NCBI RefSeq assembly: GCF_004087835.1
Contig: NZ_CP035119.1
Location: 62,001-126,000 of the forward strand
Direction of reading: 5' to 3'
DNA: 64,000 nt
From: Halorussus pelagicus
GTDB taxonomy: Archaea > Halobacteriota > Halobacteria > Halobacteriales > Haladaptataceae
Shown here in pieces: positions 1 through 7,485 of the stretch. The notes under the pieces are model-generated. The model did not search any database and was not told where the DNA came from. It worked only from the letters and a program-made list of their open reading frames with translations. The translations under genes and the position numbers were made by a program. The first letter of the stretch is position 1. Every line of letters starts with the position of its first letter.

Positions 1-168
1 ACGATGCTGTCGGCCGCGATGCTGTTGGAGTATCTTGGCTACGACGAGTCGGGCGAGCGCGTGCGCGCCGCGGTCACGGGGACGTTGGCGTCCGGTCCAC
101 ACACGCCCGACCTCGGCGGCGACGCGACGACGAGAGACGTGACCGACGCGGTGCTGTCGAGGCTCTAG
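1..168 (+). CDS. leuB: 3-isopropylmalate dehydrogenase, C-terminal end (partial)
   Basis: The frame is open from the first base and ends at TAG 166-168, giving the last 55 residues of a protein that begins outside the window. The tail has a helix around [10 protein letters not shown] followed by [17 protein letters not shown], the C-terminal signature of NAD-dependent isopropylmalate/isocitrate dehydrogenases. The LGG-A-TT pattern with this short C-terminus fits LeuB, the oxidative decarboxylase of leucine biosynthesis. Isocitrate or homoisocitrate dehydrogenase is the alternative and cannot be excluded from the tail alone. Confidence 0.85.
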   Translation, partial: TMLSAAMLLEYLGYDESGERVRAAVTGTLASGPHTPDLGGDATTRDVTDAVLSRL

Positions 169-205
169 CTGGCGGCTTTCGACCTATCGAGAATCGAACC
201 GACGC

Positions 206-258
206 GGCGCTGTAACGGTGCTGTGACGGTGCTGTGGCGGTGCTGTGGCGGTACTGTG
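206..258. repeat. 11-bp tandem repeat, about 4.8 units
   Basis: Four full units and one partial unit of the form GGTGCTGTGGC run head to tail (206-216, 217-227, 228-238, 239-249, partial 250-258). Units 3 and 4 are identical and the outer ones differ by one to three bases. The period is about one helical turn. It lies between the leuB stop and the convergent small zinc-finger gene and encodes nothing convincing. Confidence 0.8.
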
Positions 259-296
259 TTCGCAGCACTCAATGATTCAGGATTTGTCCCGAACGG

Positions 297-530
297 TTAC
301 CGGAGCGGGTCACGCCCGCCGATGAGGTTCGTCGTATCTACCTCGTCCGCTCGTGCGCCGCCTTTCTTGACCTCTGTCGCAGTCATGCACTCTAGACAGC
401 CAAAGACCTCGTTGTGGTTGTTTCCGAAGACGCGAGCGAAGTCCCGCGTGACGAACGAGCCACAGGACTGGCAGCGGTTCTCGGCCATCGTGTCGTCGCC
501 GTTGGTGAGTCTGTTGTCGGTGGTGGTCAT
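297..530 (-). CDS. Small zinc-finger protein, DUF7563-like
   Basis: This 77-residue product has a two-CxxC zinc-ribbon-like core: CQSCG at its N-terminal side and CLEC about 30 residues later, separated by FVTRDFARVFGNN. That pattern matches a short haloarchaeal family (DUF7563, from memory) with no assigned biochemical role. The start is placed at ATG 530, but an internal ATG at 488 begins directly at MAENRCQSCG and is nearly as good. An upstream ATG at 563 looks too early. Nucleic-acid or protein binding through the Zn site is inference only. Confidence 0.7.
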   Translation of the reverse strand: MTTTDNRLTNGDDTMAENRCQSCGSFVTRDFARVFGNNHNEVFGCLECMTATEVKKGGARADEVDTTNLIGGRDPLR

Positions 531-720
531 GATTGCGCGATAGATACACACAATCCTATCCACTTTGTTATCCAGTACCTACACCCCCGTAACCAACGCT
601 TAGCGCCCCCGGTAACCGGCTGTTACGCGGGGTATCGAATCCAGGTGATTCGGAAAACGTACCGCTGGTTTAAGTCGTCGGCGCGTCGAAGCCCCCGAGA
701 CACACCGACCCTGCCCGGTG

Positions 721-730
721 GCTTAAGAGG
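721..730 (+). promoter_or_regulatory. TATA-like box for a leaderless small gene
   Basis: The TTAA core at 723-726 lies 27-30 bases before the ATG at 753, the spacing expected if transcription begins at or next to the start codon. No Shine-Dalgarno is seen between them. This is inferred from spacing only. Confidence 0.45.
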
Positions 731-752
731 ATTGGTGACATACCTCGTGGTG

Positions 753-908
753 ATGCCCACAATCGAACTCGACGAGGAGACCATCGAGCGTCTGGACAGT
801 CTTCAGGTGGAAGACGAGTCCTACGACGAGATCATCGTCGAACTCGTCAACATCTACGAGGCCGAGGAGCGCACGCTGTTCCACGGCGGCGACTACAGCG
901 GCGACTGA
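753..908 (+). CDS. DUF7557-like antitoxin-type small protein
   Basis: A 51-residue acidic protein beginning MPTIELDEETIERLDSL, so a beta strand followed by a helix as in ribbon-helix-helix antitoxins, then a helical YDEIIVELVNIYEAEE segment. Haloarchaeal genomes carry many copies of this type (DUF7557, from memory), often without a partner. No toxin gene overlaps or adjoins it here, so a solo DNA-binding or regulatory role is as likely as a toxin-antitoxin one. The start ATG is chosen because it follows the TATA-like box by about 27 bases and matches the family N-terminus. Confidence 0.75.
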   Translation: MPTIELDEETIERLDSLQVEDESYDEIIVELVNIYEAEERTLFHGGDYSGD

Positions 909-930
909 CCTCGTCCGGCGTCGCGCGCGC

Positions 931-1647
931 CTACCGCTCGACCAGTTTCGTCTCGCCCGCTCGGACCGTCTGGCCGCGCTCGACGGCCACGTCCGCGAGG
1001 TCCACCTCGGGCGGCAGGAGAAGGTCTACGCGACTGCCGAACGAGATATGGCCGAGTCGCTCGCCGCGTTCGAGTTCGTCGCCGGGTTCGACGTAGGGGT
1101 GGATGCGCCGGGCGAACGCGCCCGCGATAAGCGTCACGTCGTGGTCGGCGAACCGGACGTGCAGTTTCTCGTTGTTGTCCGACTCCTTCGAGAACGCGGG
1201 CCGGTGCTTGCCGGGTTCGTGTTCGACCGACTCGACGCGGCCGCCGAGGGGCGCTCGATTGACGTGAACGTCGGTGACGTTCATGAAGACGCCGACCCGG
1301 ACGCGGGTGTCGGTTTCGCTCCCGTCTTCTCCGTTTCCGTCCTCCGACTCGTGTTCTTCGTCCCGAATCACCGACACCCGGCCGTCCGCGGGCGCGAGGA
1401 CGCCGGATTCGGGCGAGGTCCGGTCGGGGTCCCGGTGGAACAGCAGGGCACCCGCACTCAGGAGCGGTCCCGCGAGCGTCCACCGGCGCGTCCACCGCTT
1501 CGACCGCGAGCGGAGCGCGGCCGGAATCGCTAGCGCGAGCGCCAACAAGGCGTAGCGCCACGCGCCCGGCGCGAACCGGTTCGAGGCGTTCGGCGGTCGC
1601 TGGCCGCCGGAGTCGCCGGACTCCTCGATCTCTTCTCCGCCCGTCAT
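931..1647 (-). CDS. asd: Archaetidylserine (phosphatidylserine) decarboxylase proenzyme
   Basis: A 238-residue protein that would convert archaetidylserine to archaetidylethanolamine at the membrane. One or two hydrophobic segments occupy about residues 30-70. The conserved core follows: LAPADGRVS, VGVFMNVTDVHVNRAPLGG, EKLHVRFADHDVTLIAGAFARRI, and near the end FGSRVDLLLP, where the Gly-Ser pair is the self-cleavage site that makes the pyruvoyl group. The length matches the short archaeal class. It overlaps the upstream DUF5799 gene by ATGA (1644-1647), so the two are probably co-transcribed. No archaetidylserine synthase gene is next to it. Confidence 0.9.
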   Translation of the reverse strand: MTGGEEIEESGDSGGQRPPNASNRFAPGAWRYALLALALAIPAALRSRSKRWTRRWTLAGPLLSAGALLFHRDPDRTSPESGVLAPADGRVSVIRDEEHESEDGNGEDGSETDTRVRVGVFMNVTDVHVNRAPLGGRVESVEHEPGKHRPAFSKESDNNEKLHVRFADHDVTLIAGAFARRIHPYVEPGDELERGERLGHISFGSRVDLLLPPEVDLADVAVERGQTVRAGETKLVER

Positions 1648-2093
1648 TCGGCGGCCGCCTCTCGGACGCGTTTCCACTTGCCCTGCGCTTCGAGGCGCTC
1701 TTGCAGTTCGCTCGCGTACTCCTGTGTGAGTCGGTCGGCCGCTTCGAGGCGTTCTTGGTCCACGCCGTCGTCGCCCCCGAGACCCAGCGCGTCCTTCACG
1801 GAGTCGAAGACGCCGCCTCCGGTGCCACCACCGCCACCGCCGCCGCCCGCGACGGAGTTCATCTGGTCGCGGATGTTGTCGAGTTCGGGCATCACCTGCT
1901 CGACTTTCGAACTGTCGGCGACGAGGCGCGCCCGGTCGTCGTCGCCGGGGTTCTCTATCTCGAACTCGACGGCGGTCATGATGAGACCCCACTCCTGGCG
2001 AGAAAACTGCGAGTCCGTGACTTGCTGTGCGAACTCCTGATCGACGGCCATCCGGTCGCCGACGATGAGGTCCTGCCACGCGCGTTCGGTCAT
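1644..2093 (-). CDS. DUF5799 family protein
   Basis: A 149-residue acidic soluble protein starting MTERAWQDLIVGDRMAVDQEF. The N-terminal part (about 1-80) is the conserved haloarchaeal core with FSRQEWGLIMTAVEFEIE. A Gly-rich linker of about 13 residues then leads to a helical C-terminal part with LTQEYASELQERLEAQGKWKRV. Function is unknown. An in-frame ATG 93 bases upstream would add a basic tail that looks untranslated, so the later start is used. It is translationally coupled to asd downstream. Confidence 0.8.
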   Translation of the reverse strand: MTERAWQDLIVGDRMAVDQEFAQQVTDSQFSRQEWGLIMTAVEFEIENPGDDDRARLVADSSKVEQVMPELDNIRDQMNSVAGGGGGGGGTGGGVFDSVKDALGLGGDDGVDQERLEAADRLTQEYASELQERLEAQGKWKRVREAAAE

Positions 2094-2220
2094 GTCCGAG
2101 CAGTTAGGTTGCAGGAAGTATGAGGGTTTTCCTACTCGGCGTTGGTTCGAGCGAAAATCCGCGGCTCCGCGAGCGGTCCTTTTCAAGAAAAACGCCGAGT
2201 TCGCGCTTCGACGCCCGGCC

Positions 2221-2616
2221 TCAGAACGCGCCGCTCTCGACGGTCACGTCCGCCGCGAGGTCGGCCTTCAGCGCGTCGTGGACCTTACAGAGTTCGTCGG
2301 CGCGTTCGACGACCTGTTCGGCCTCGTCGTCGTCCATCTCGGTCTCGGTCCGGACCGTGAACTGGACCGCCGAGAGTTTATCGTCGTCGTTGAGGTCTCC
2401 GGATACGTCGATTTCGATGCGGCCGAGGTCGCCAACGTCGCGCTGTTCGCCGCCGACGCGGAGCGCGGGGACGTAGCAGGAACCGTAGGCCGCAAGCAGA
2501 GATTCGAGCGTGTCGGGTGCCGACTCGCCCGTCGCGTCGAGAGTGACCTCGAAATCTCGAATCTGGTTCTCGGCGGTGTACCCCTCTTCGGAGACAGTTG
2601 TGACTTCTTTCGTCAT
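2221..2616 (-). CDS. OsmC family protein
   Basis: A 131-residue OsmC/Ohr-type protein. The conserved cysteine lies in YGSCYVPALR (about residue 47), and a second cysteine is in ADELCKVHDAL (about residue 110), the two-Cys arrangement of thiol peroxidases acting on organic hydroperoxides. The N-terminal EEGYTAENQIRDFEVTLDATGE fits the family beta sheet. A role in oxidative-stress defence or thiol chemistry is inferred from the family. It stands alone, with about 127 bases to the DUF5799 gene. Confidence 0.85.
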   Translation of the reverse strand: MTKEVTTVSEEGYTAENQIRDFEVTLDATGESAPDTLESLLAAYGSCYVPALRVGGEQRDVGDLGRIEIDVSGDLNDDDKLSAVQFTVRTETEMDDDEAEQVVERADELCKVHDALKADLAADVTVESGAF

Positions 2617-2680
2617 GCGGCCGGACGTTCGGCCGCCAGACTCCTAAGGTTTGCTCATGGGCGAGGAGTCCGTACGTCGC

Positions 2681-2866
2681 TCACGCTCGGGGTCGCCAGC
2701 CACGCAGGAATGCGACCGAAAGCCCGCCGACCGAGAGACCGAAGGGGATGCTGACGGTTCGGACGACCAGCACGGCGGCGGCGGTCGCCGCGGCAGGCGC
2801 ACCAGTGACCACGGCGACCGCGCCGCCGAGCGCGCTCCCAACGAGAAACCTGGCTACTCGACGCAT
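2681..2866 (-). CDS. Small hypothetical membrane protein
   Basis: A 61-residue product beginning MRRVARFLVGSALGGAVAVV with two hydrophobic, Ala/Gly/Val-rich stretches (about 7-38 and 40-56), consistent with two short membrane helices or a hairpin. An ATG 24 bases upstream exists, but the basic MRR start is the better membrane-protein beginning. No family is recognised. Codon use is like that of its neighbours, which supports it being a real gene. Confidence 0.5.
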   Translation of the reverse strand: MRRVARFLVGSALGGAVAVVTGAPAAATAAAVLVVRTVSIPFGLSVGGLSVAFLRGWRPRA

Positions 2867-3010
2867 CGTTGTTTCATGCCCGAGAGGCAACGCGACGGCC
2901 GGTTTACGGTTTCTATGATTTCTATATACTCCTACATATACTCTCGGAGCGGAAACGAATCGCGGTCGGACGAGAGCGGCGGCGGTTCCGCACCGCAGAC
3001 CCTACAGTCG

Positions 3011-3745
3011 TCAGTAGAGTTCTTCGCCGAGGTCGAACGTCTCCTCGCCGTCGAGATTCTTCACGTCGGCGTCGCTCCCGGTGCCCGTGACCTCCTTGCG
3101 GAAGTCCTCGGGGTCCTGCTCGATGGGCGGGAAGGTGTCGTAGTGCATCGGGAAGGCGTAGTCGGCGTCTACCCAATCGACCGCGATGGCGGCCTGCATC
3201 GGTCCCATCGTGAAGTGGTCGCCGATGGGCACCGCGGCGGCGTCCGGTTCGAGATACGGGCCGATGACCTCGCGCATCTCGGTCTGGAGCGAGGTGTCGC
3301 CCGCGTGGTAGAACGTCTGGCTCTCGGCGTCGCTGACTTGGGTCGGCTTGGTGTCGCTGACGACGAAGCCAGCGGGCATCCCGCCGGTCGCGCCGTAGCT
3401 GGTATCCATGCCGTTGGTGTGGTCGGCCCGAACCATCGTGACGAAGGCGTCGTCGCACTCGACGGTCCCGCCGAGGTTCATCCCCATCCCGCCGACGGCC
3501 TCGAAGTCGCCGAACTCGTCGCGGCAGTAGCTCACGACTTCGGGGGTAGCGACCAGTTCCGTGCCCTCGTAGCGGTCCACGTCGCCGATATGGTCGGCGT
3601 GGCCGTGGGTGAGAAGCAGGTAGTCGGGGTCGAGTTCCTCGGGGTCGGCGTTCGTCTTCGGGTTGTCGAAGAACGGGTCGATGAGCAACTCCGTGTCGCC
3701 TACCTCGACGTGCCACGTCGAATGGCCGTACCAAGTGAGCTTCAT
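3011..3745 (-). CDS. UPF0173 metal-dependent hydrolase (metallo-beta-lactamase fold)
   Basis: 244 residues with the complete metallo-beta-lactamase metal-binding set: [10 protein letters not shown] (about 46-55), a histidine in [14 protein letters not shown] after FYHAGD, and a final HYDTFPPI. The N-terminal [26 protein letters not shown] is the UPF0173 signature. The family is thought to hydrolyse small esters or lactone-like substrates, but the physiological substrate is unknown. It is a single gene; the following 2867-3010 stretch is AT-rich intergenic DNA. Confidence 0.9.
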   Translation of the reverse strand: MKLTWYGHSTWHVEVGDTELLIDPFFDNPKTNADPEELDPDYLLLTHGHADHIGDVDRYEGTELVATPEVVSYCRDEFGDFEAVGGMGMNLGGTVECDDAFVTMVRADHTNGMDTSYGATGGMPAGFVVSDTKPTQVSDAESQTFYHAGDTSLQTEMREVIGPYLEPDAAAVPIGDHFTMGPMQAAIAVDWVDADYAFPMHYDTFPPIEQDPEDFRKEVTGTGSDADVKNLDGEETFDLGEELY

Positions 3746-3795
3746 GTGCGGGCGAATCTACACCCGGTTGGCACTTAAAGAGTGGTGAGGAGTCG

Positions 3796-4047
3796 CTACG
3801 ACGATTCGAGCAGTTCCCACCCGACCGCGTTCCGGAGCAACCAGTCGAGGGTGAGTCCGACCGCGACGACGGCCATCGAAAAGACGACGAACAGGCCGAC
3901 CAACTGCGCGTTCTCGCCAGCGGTCGGGGTCAACACGAACCCGAGAGCGAACAGCATCGAGGCCATGAACAGAATCGGGAGGACGAACCACTTGACGACC
4001 CAGTGGTCGTCCAGATAGCAACTCGCGCGACGGAGTAGGTCACTCAT
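3796..4047 (-). CDS. Hypothetical two-helix membrane protein
   Basis: 83 residues: an amphipathic N-terminal helix (MSDLLRRASCYLDDHW), then two strong hydrophobic segments at about 18-40 and 47-68, ending WLLRNAVGWELLESS. It ends 50 bases before the start of the UPF0173 gene on the same strand, so the two may be co-transcribed. No known domain is recognised. Confidence 0.65.
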   Translation of the reverse strand: MSDLLRRASCYLDDHWVVKWFVLPILFMASMLFALGFVLTPTAGENAQLVGLFVVFSMAVVAVGLTLDWLLRNAVGWELLESS

Positions 4048-4216
4048 GAGTTTTCACTAGATTGATATTTCGTCGTCGCGCGTTGTAAATGGATTCACTC
4101 TCACAGTTAGCTCGCGGAACCGCCAGTCTCCGACGCGAGTCCTTGAGTCGCCACCGTTTCCCCCGACACTTGGACATGGCAACCCCTAAGTTTTAGGCCG
4201 ACCTAACTCAGCCCGA

Positions 4217-4756
4217 ATGGAACTGACTCGTCGGGATGCGCTGGTCGCGCTCGCTGGCGGCGGGGCGGCGGTCGGCACGGGCGCGGTCCTTTCCGGAGAG
4301 TTCGAGGGCGCGACCCCCTTCGCCGACGACCCCGCGCCGGAAGACCGGATGGACGCCCTCCTCGCGGTCGCCGATATCGTCTACCCGGCCGAACTCTCGG
4401 GCGTCGAGGAGTTCGTCCGGACCTACGCGCTCGGCCGAGTCGAGGACCGCCCCGACTACCGCGAGGGGATGGTCGAGGCGCTTTCGACGCTCGACGAGTA
4501 CGCCGAGTCGTGGTTCGGCGACGACTTCCTCGGACTCGACGCCGAGACGCGCGAGACGCTGCTCGACCAGATGGGCGTGGACACCGCGAGACCGAACCCC
4601 GATGGCTCGGACCCCGACCGGGTGCGTTACTACCTCGTCAACGAACTGCTGTACGCGCTCTACACCTCGCCGACCGGCGGGGAGTTGGTCGGCACCGAGA
4701 ACCCGCAGGGCCACCCCGGCGGCACCGCGAGCTACCAGCGAGGGTCCCGGAAATGA
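4217..4756 (+). CDS. Gluconate 2-dehydrogenase subunit 3 family protein, Tat-exported
   Basis: A 179-residue small subunit. The N-terminus LTRRDALVALAGGGAAVGTGAVLSG is a twin-arginine signal (about 1-28). The rest matches the subunit 3 family: ADIVYPAELSGVEEFVRTYALGR, then YYLVNELLYALYTSPTGGELVG and a C-terminal GHPGG. In bacterial membrane sugar dehydrogenases this subunit escorts the signal-less flavin subunit through the Tat pore. A TTTTAG box 21-26 bases before the ATG suggests leaderless transcription. It overlaps the GMC gene by ATGA. Confidence 0.85.
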   Translation: MELTRRDALVALAGGGAAVGTGAVLSGEFEGATPFADDPAPEDRMDALLAVADIVYPAELSGVEEFVRTYALGRVEDRPDYREGMVEALSTLDEYAESWFGDDFLGLDAETRETLLDQMGVDTARPNPDGSDPDRVRYYLVNELLYALYTSPTGGELVGTENPQGHPGGTASYQRGSRK

Positions 4757-6384
4757 CCGAGCGCGAGCGACGCGCTCCGTCGGAGCGCGCCGACGTTTGC
4801 GTCGTCGGCGCGGGTCCCGCGGGCGCGCTCGCGGCCCACCGCCTCGCCGAGCGCGGCCGCGACGTAGTTATGCTGGAGGCGGGCGAGCGCTTCGACTTCG
4901 AGGACCGCCAGCGCCGGATGGAGCGCGCGATTCGGCCCGGTCACGGTCCGCTGTCGGTCTGGGAGATGGGCGGCGAGCGCGACCGATTCACCGCTGGCGA
5001 CGGGCGGTTCTACCCGCTGAACGCCGCCCGCGTAAAGGGCGTCGGCGGCACGACGCTCCACTGGCAGGGGATGGTCATGCGCTTTCACGAGTCGGACTTC
5101 GAGGCGTGGCCTATCGACTACGACGACCTCCGGCCCTACTACGCCGAGGCCGAGCAAGCGCTCGGCGTCGCGGGCGCGGACGATAACCCCTACGCGCCGC
5201 CCCGCGAGGAGCCGTTTCCCCTGCCTGCGTTCGCGCCCTCCCACAGCGACTCCATCTTCGCGGAGGCCTGCGAGCGACTGGGAGTGACGATGCACTCGGT
5301 GCCCAACGCGCGCAACTCCGAGGGCTACGACGGCCGGAGCGCGTGCGTCGGATACGGCACCTGCAAGCCGGTCTGTCCCTCCGGGGCGAAGTATTCGGCG
5401 GACCACCACGTCGAGAAAGCCGAGGAGGAAGGCGTCCGGGTCGTCACTCGTGCGCCGGTCCAGCGACTAGAACACGACGATGCGGGCGAGCGCGTGACCG
5501 CGGCCGTCTACGCCACGCCGGACGGCGAGACCCACCGACAGGAGGCCCGCGAGTTCGTTCTCGCGGCGGGCGGCGTCGAGATCCCGCGCCTGCTGTTGCT
5601 GTCGAACTCCGAGCAGTACCCTGACGGACTAGCCAACTCCTCGGGCGCGGTCGGCCGGTACTTCATGGACCACCTGTTCGCCGGGATGGGCGGCACGCTG
5701 GACCGCGAGACTCGCCAGAACCACGTCGGGTTCATCACCAGCGAGTGCCACCAGTTCTACGACGCCCCGACCCGCGGGACGGAGGGGAGAGCGGGCGGCG
5801 TGCCCGAGTGGTCGAGAGAACGCGGTGAACCGAAGCCAGACAGCATCAAACTGGAGTTTTTGAACTACGCCGGACCGTCGCCGGTCGAGATGGCCCTCTC
5901 GGGCGAGGAGTGGGGCGACGACCTGCTCGAAACTCTGCGGGAGGGGTACGGCAACTCCATCGCTATGGGCGGACTTGTCGGCCAGCGCCCCCAGAAGGAG
6001 AACCGCATCGAACTCGACCCCTCGACCACCGACGACCACGGGAACCCGGTGCCGAAAATCCACTGGCGCGTGGACGACCGGACGGAGGCGAGTCTCCGGC
6101 GCGCCAACCGGATTCAGCGCGCGATTCTGGACGAGTTGGGCGTCGATATCTCGTGGACGGTCGGCCCGGCGGACACCGGCCCGGCGTTCCACCACATGGG
6201 TACGACCCGGATGGGTGAAGACGCCAGCGAGAGCGTGGTGAACCCGCAACTGCGGACCCACGACCTGCGGAATCTGTCGGTGGCGTCTTCGAGCGTCTTC
6301 CGGACCAGCGGGGCGCTGAACCCGACGCTGACCATCGCGGCGCTCTCGCTGAAGGCGGCGGACCACATCGACGAACGACTGTGA
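4753..6384 (+). CDS. GMC family oxidoreductase (FAD-dependent sugar/alcohol dehydrogenase large subunit)
   Basis: A 543-residue flavoprotein. The FAD-binding VVGAGPAGALAAHRLAERG lies near residues 17-35, GVGGTTLHWQGMV follows the GMC N-signature region, and the C-terminal block contains AFHHMGTTRMG and the ALNPTLTIAALSLKAADHI tail. A Cys cluster, CVGYGTCKPVCPSGAKY (about 200-216), resembles the site that holds a 3Fe-4S cluster in bacterial FAD-glucose dehydrogenase catalytic subunits. There is no signal peptide; co-export with the Tat-bearing partner encoded just upstream is likely. Substrate is unknown (polyol, aldose or aldonate). No cytochrome c subunit gene follows. Confidence 0.87.
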   Translation: MTERERRAPSERADVCVVGAGPAGALAAHRLAERGRDVVMLEAGERFDFEDRQRRMERAIRPGHGPLSVWEMGGERDRFTAGDGRFYPLNAARVKGVGGTTLHWQGMVMRFHESDFEAWPIDYDDLRPYYAEAEQALGVAGADDNPYAPPREEPFPLPAFAPSHSDSIFAEACERLGVTMHSVPNARNSEGYDGRSACVGYGTCKPVCPSGAKYSADHHVEKAEEEGVRVVTRAPVQRLEHDDAGERVTAAVYATPDGETHRQEAREFVLAAGGVEIPRLLLLSNSEQYPDGLANSSGAVGRYFMDHLFAGMGGTLDRETRQNHVGFITSECHQFYDAPTRGTEGRAGGVPEWSRERGEPKPDSIKLEFLNYAGPSPVEMALSGEEWGDDLLETLREGYGNSIAMGGLVGQRPQKENRIELDPSTTDDHGNPVPKIHWRVDDRTEASLRRANRIQRAILDELGVDISWTVGPADTGPAFHHMGTTRMGEDASESVVNPQLRTHDLRNLSVASSSVFRTSGALNPTLTIAALSLKAADHIDERL

Positions 6385-6482
6385 GACGGGGTTTGGTGTC
6401 GTGTTCGATTCGGTGATGGAGTTGTAGGCAAGCCGTCAAAGTTAGCAGTTGCCGACGCCGAGCGATACGGACTGAACGTTCG

Positions 6483-6672
6483 AGAGAAGCTAGCTACTGC
6501 CGACGCCGAGGAGCCACCGCAACGACCTCACACCTCCCCAACCGATTGCGTTGTCTGCGAACCACGTTCACAGATCAGCGAGACGCGTCACGTCTCGCAA
6601 GCCTCACTACGTTGCGCTACTCATCCCTCGCGCGGAACGGCGCGGCGCGTTCGCGCCGCGCCCGCACGCGCC
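6483..6672 (+). repeat. Multi-hairpin dispersed element, copy A (in the 6385-6714 gap)
   Basis: This gene-free stretch holds one copy of an element found twice more in the window (21721-21917 and 57261-57420, both inverted). It begins AGAGAAGCTAGC and ends CCCGCACGCGCC. Between them lie TCTGCGAA...TTCACAGA (6553-6574), CGAGACG...CGTCTCG (6579-6597) and a GC-rich palindrome near 6637-6662. About 110 bases (6535-6643) are near-identical to copy B. The rest of the gap, 6385-6482, shows nothing recognisable. Confidence 0.75.
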
Positions 6673-6714
6673 GGTCAGAAATCGAACTATCGCTCTTGCA
6701 GACCTTTCGCCGCT

Positions 6715-7485
6715 TCAGCGCCCGTCGATTCGCGTGCCGGGGGTCTCGCCTGCGAGGAACGCCCGGAGGTCGTCGGGACCGAAAATCGTCGCGGGCGCGC
6801 CGAGGTCCAGCAAGGCCCGAACCTTCCCGGCCATCCCGCCGGTCACGTCGGTCGCGTCGCTCTCACCGAGGAACCGGGCCACCTCGTCGTAGGAGGCGAT
6901 TTCCGGAATTACGGCGTCCTCGTCGTCCAACACGCCGGGGACCGTCGAGCAGAACCCCACGCAGTCGGCCGCGATTCCCTCGGCGACGGCCGTGACCACC
7001 TCGTCGCCGCTGAGAATCGTCACGCCCTCGCACGCGTGGGCTACCACGTCGCCGTGGAGAACCGGCACGAACCCCTCGCCGAGCATCGTCTCGACCTGCT
7101 CGGTCATCAGCGAGAGGGCGGCCGACTCGTCGCGGCGGGCCGCCGAGAACGGATGGACCGGCACCGCGGGCACGTCGCGGTCGTGGAGGCGCGCCAGCAC
7201 GAAGTCGTCGAGCGTCTTCATCGCGCCGTGGATTTCGACCGCCGCCCGAGCGTCGCCCGACCCCTCGGTCTTCGAGACGCCGTGTTCGCTGGCGTGGTGG
7301 TGGCCGAAGCTTCCGCCGCCGTGAACGACGACGAGGTCCGAAATCTCGCCCGACGCGAGCGCGTCGGCGACGGCGTCGGCCGCGCGGTCCAGCGCCGGAC
7401 CGTCCAGCGCCTCCCGGCGGTCCTTATCCGTGATGACGCTCCCGCCGAGTTTGAGGACGGTCGTCGGGGAGTCGCTCGCCGTCAT
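6715..7485 (-). CDS. Isopentenyl phosphate kinase
   Basis: A 256-residue amino-acid-kinase-fold enzyme that phosphorylates isopentenyl phosphate to isopentenyl diphosphate, the last step of the archaeal alternative mevalonate route. It shows KLGGSVITDK (12-21), VVHGGGSFGHHHA (about 52-64, with the family's catalytic His in GHHHA), LHGDVV, and DVTGGMAGKV near the end. The ATG is chosen because it overlaps the mevalonate kinase stop by ATGA (7482-7485) and gives the family length. An upstream extension is only Arg/Gly-rich readthrough. Confidence 0.92.
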   Translation of the reverse strand: MTASDSPTTVLKLGGSVITDKDRREALDGPALDRAADAVADALASGEISDLVVVHGGGSFGHHHASEHGVSKTEGSGDARAAVEIHGAMKTLDDFVLARLHDRDVPAVPVHPFSAARRDESAALSLMTEQVETMLGEGFVPVLHGDVVAHACEGVTILSGDEVVTAVAEGIAADCVGFCSTVPGVLDDEDAVIPEIASYDEVARFLGESDATDVTGGMAGKVRALLDLGAPATIFGPDDLRAFLAGETPGTRIDGR

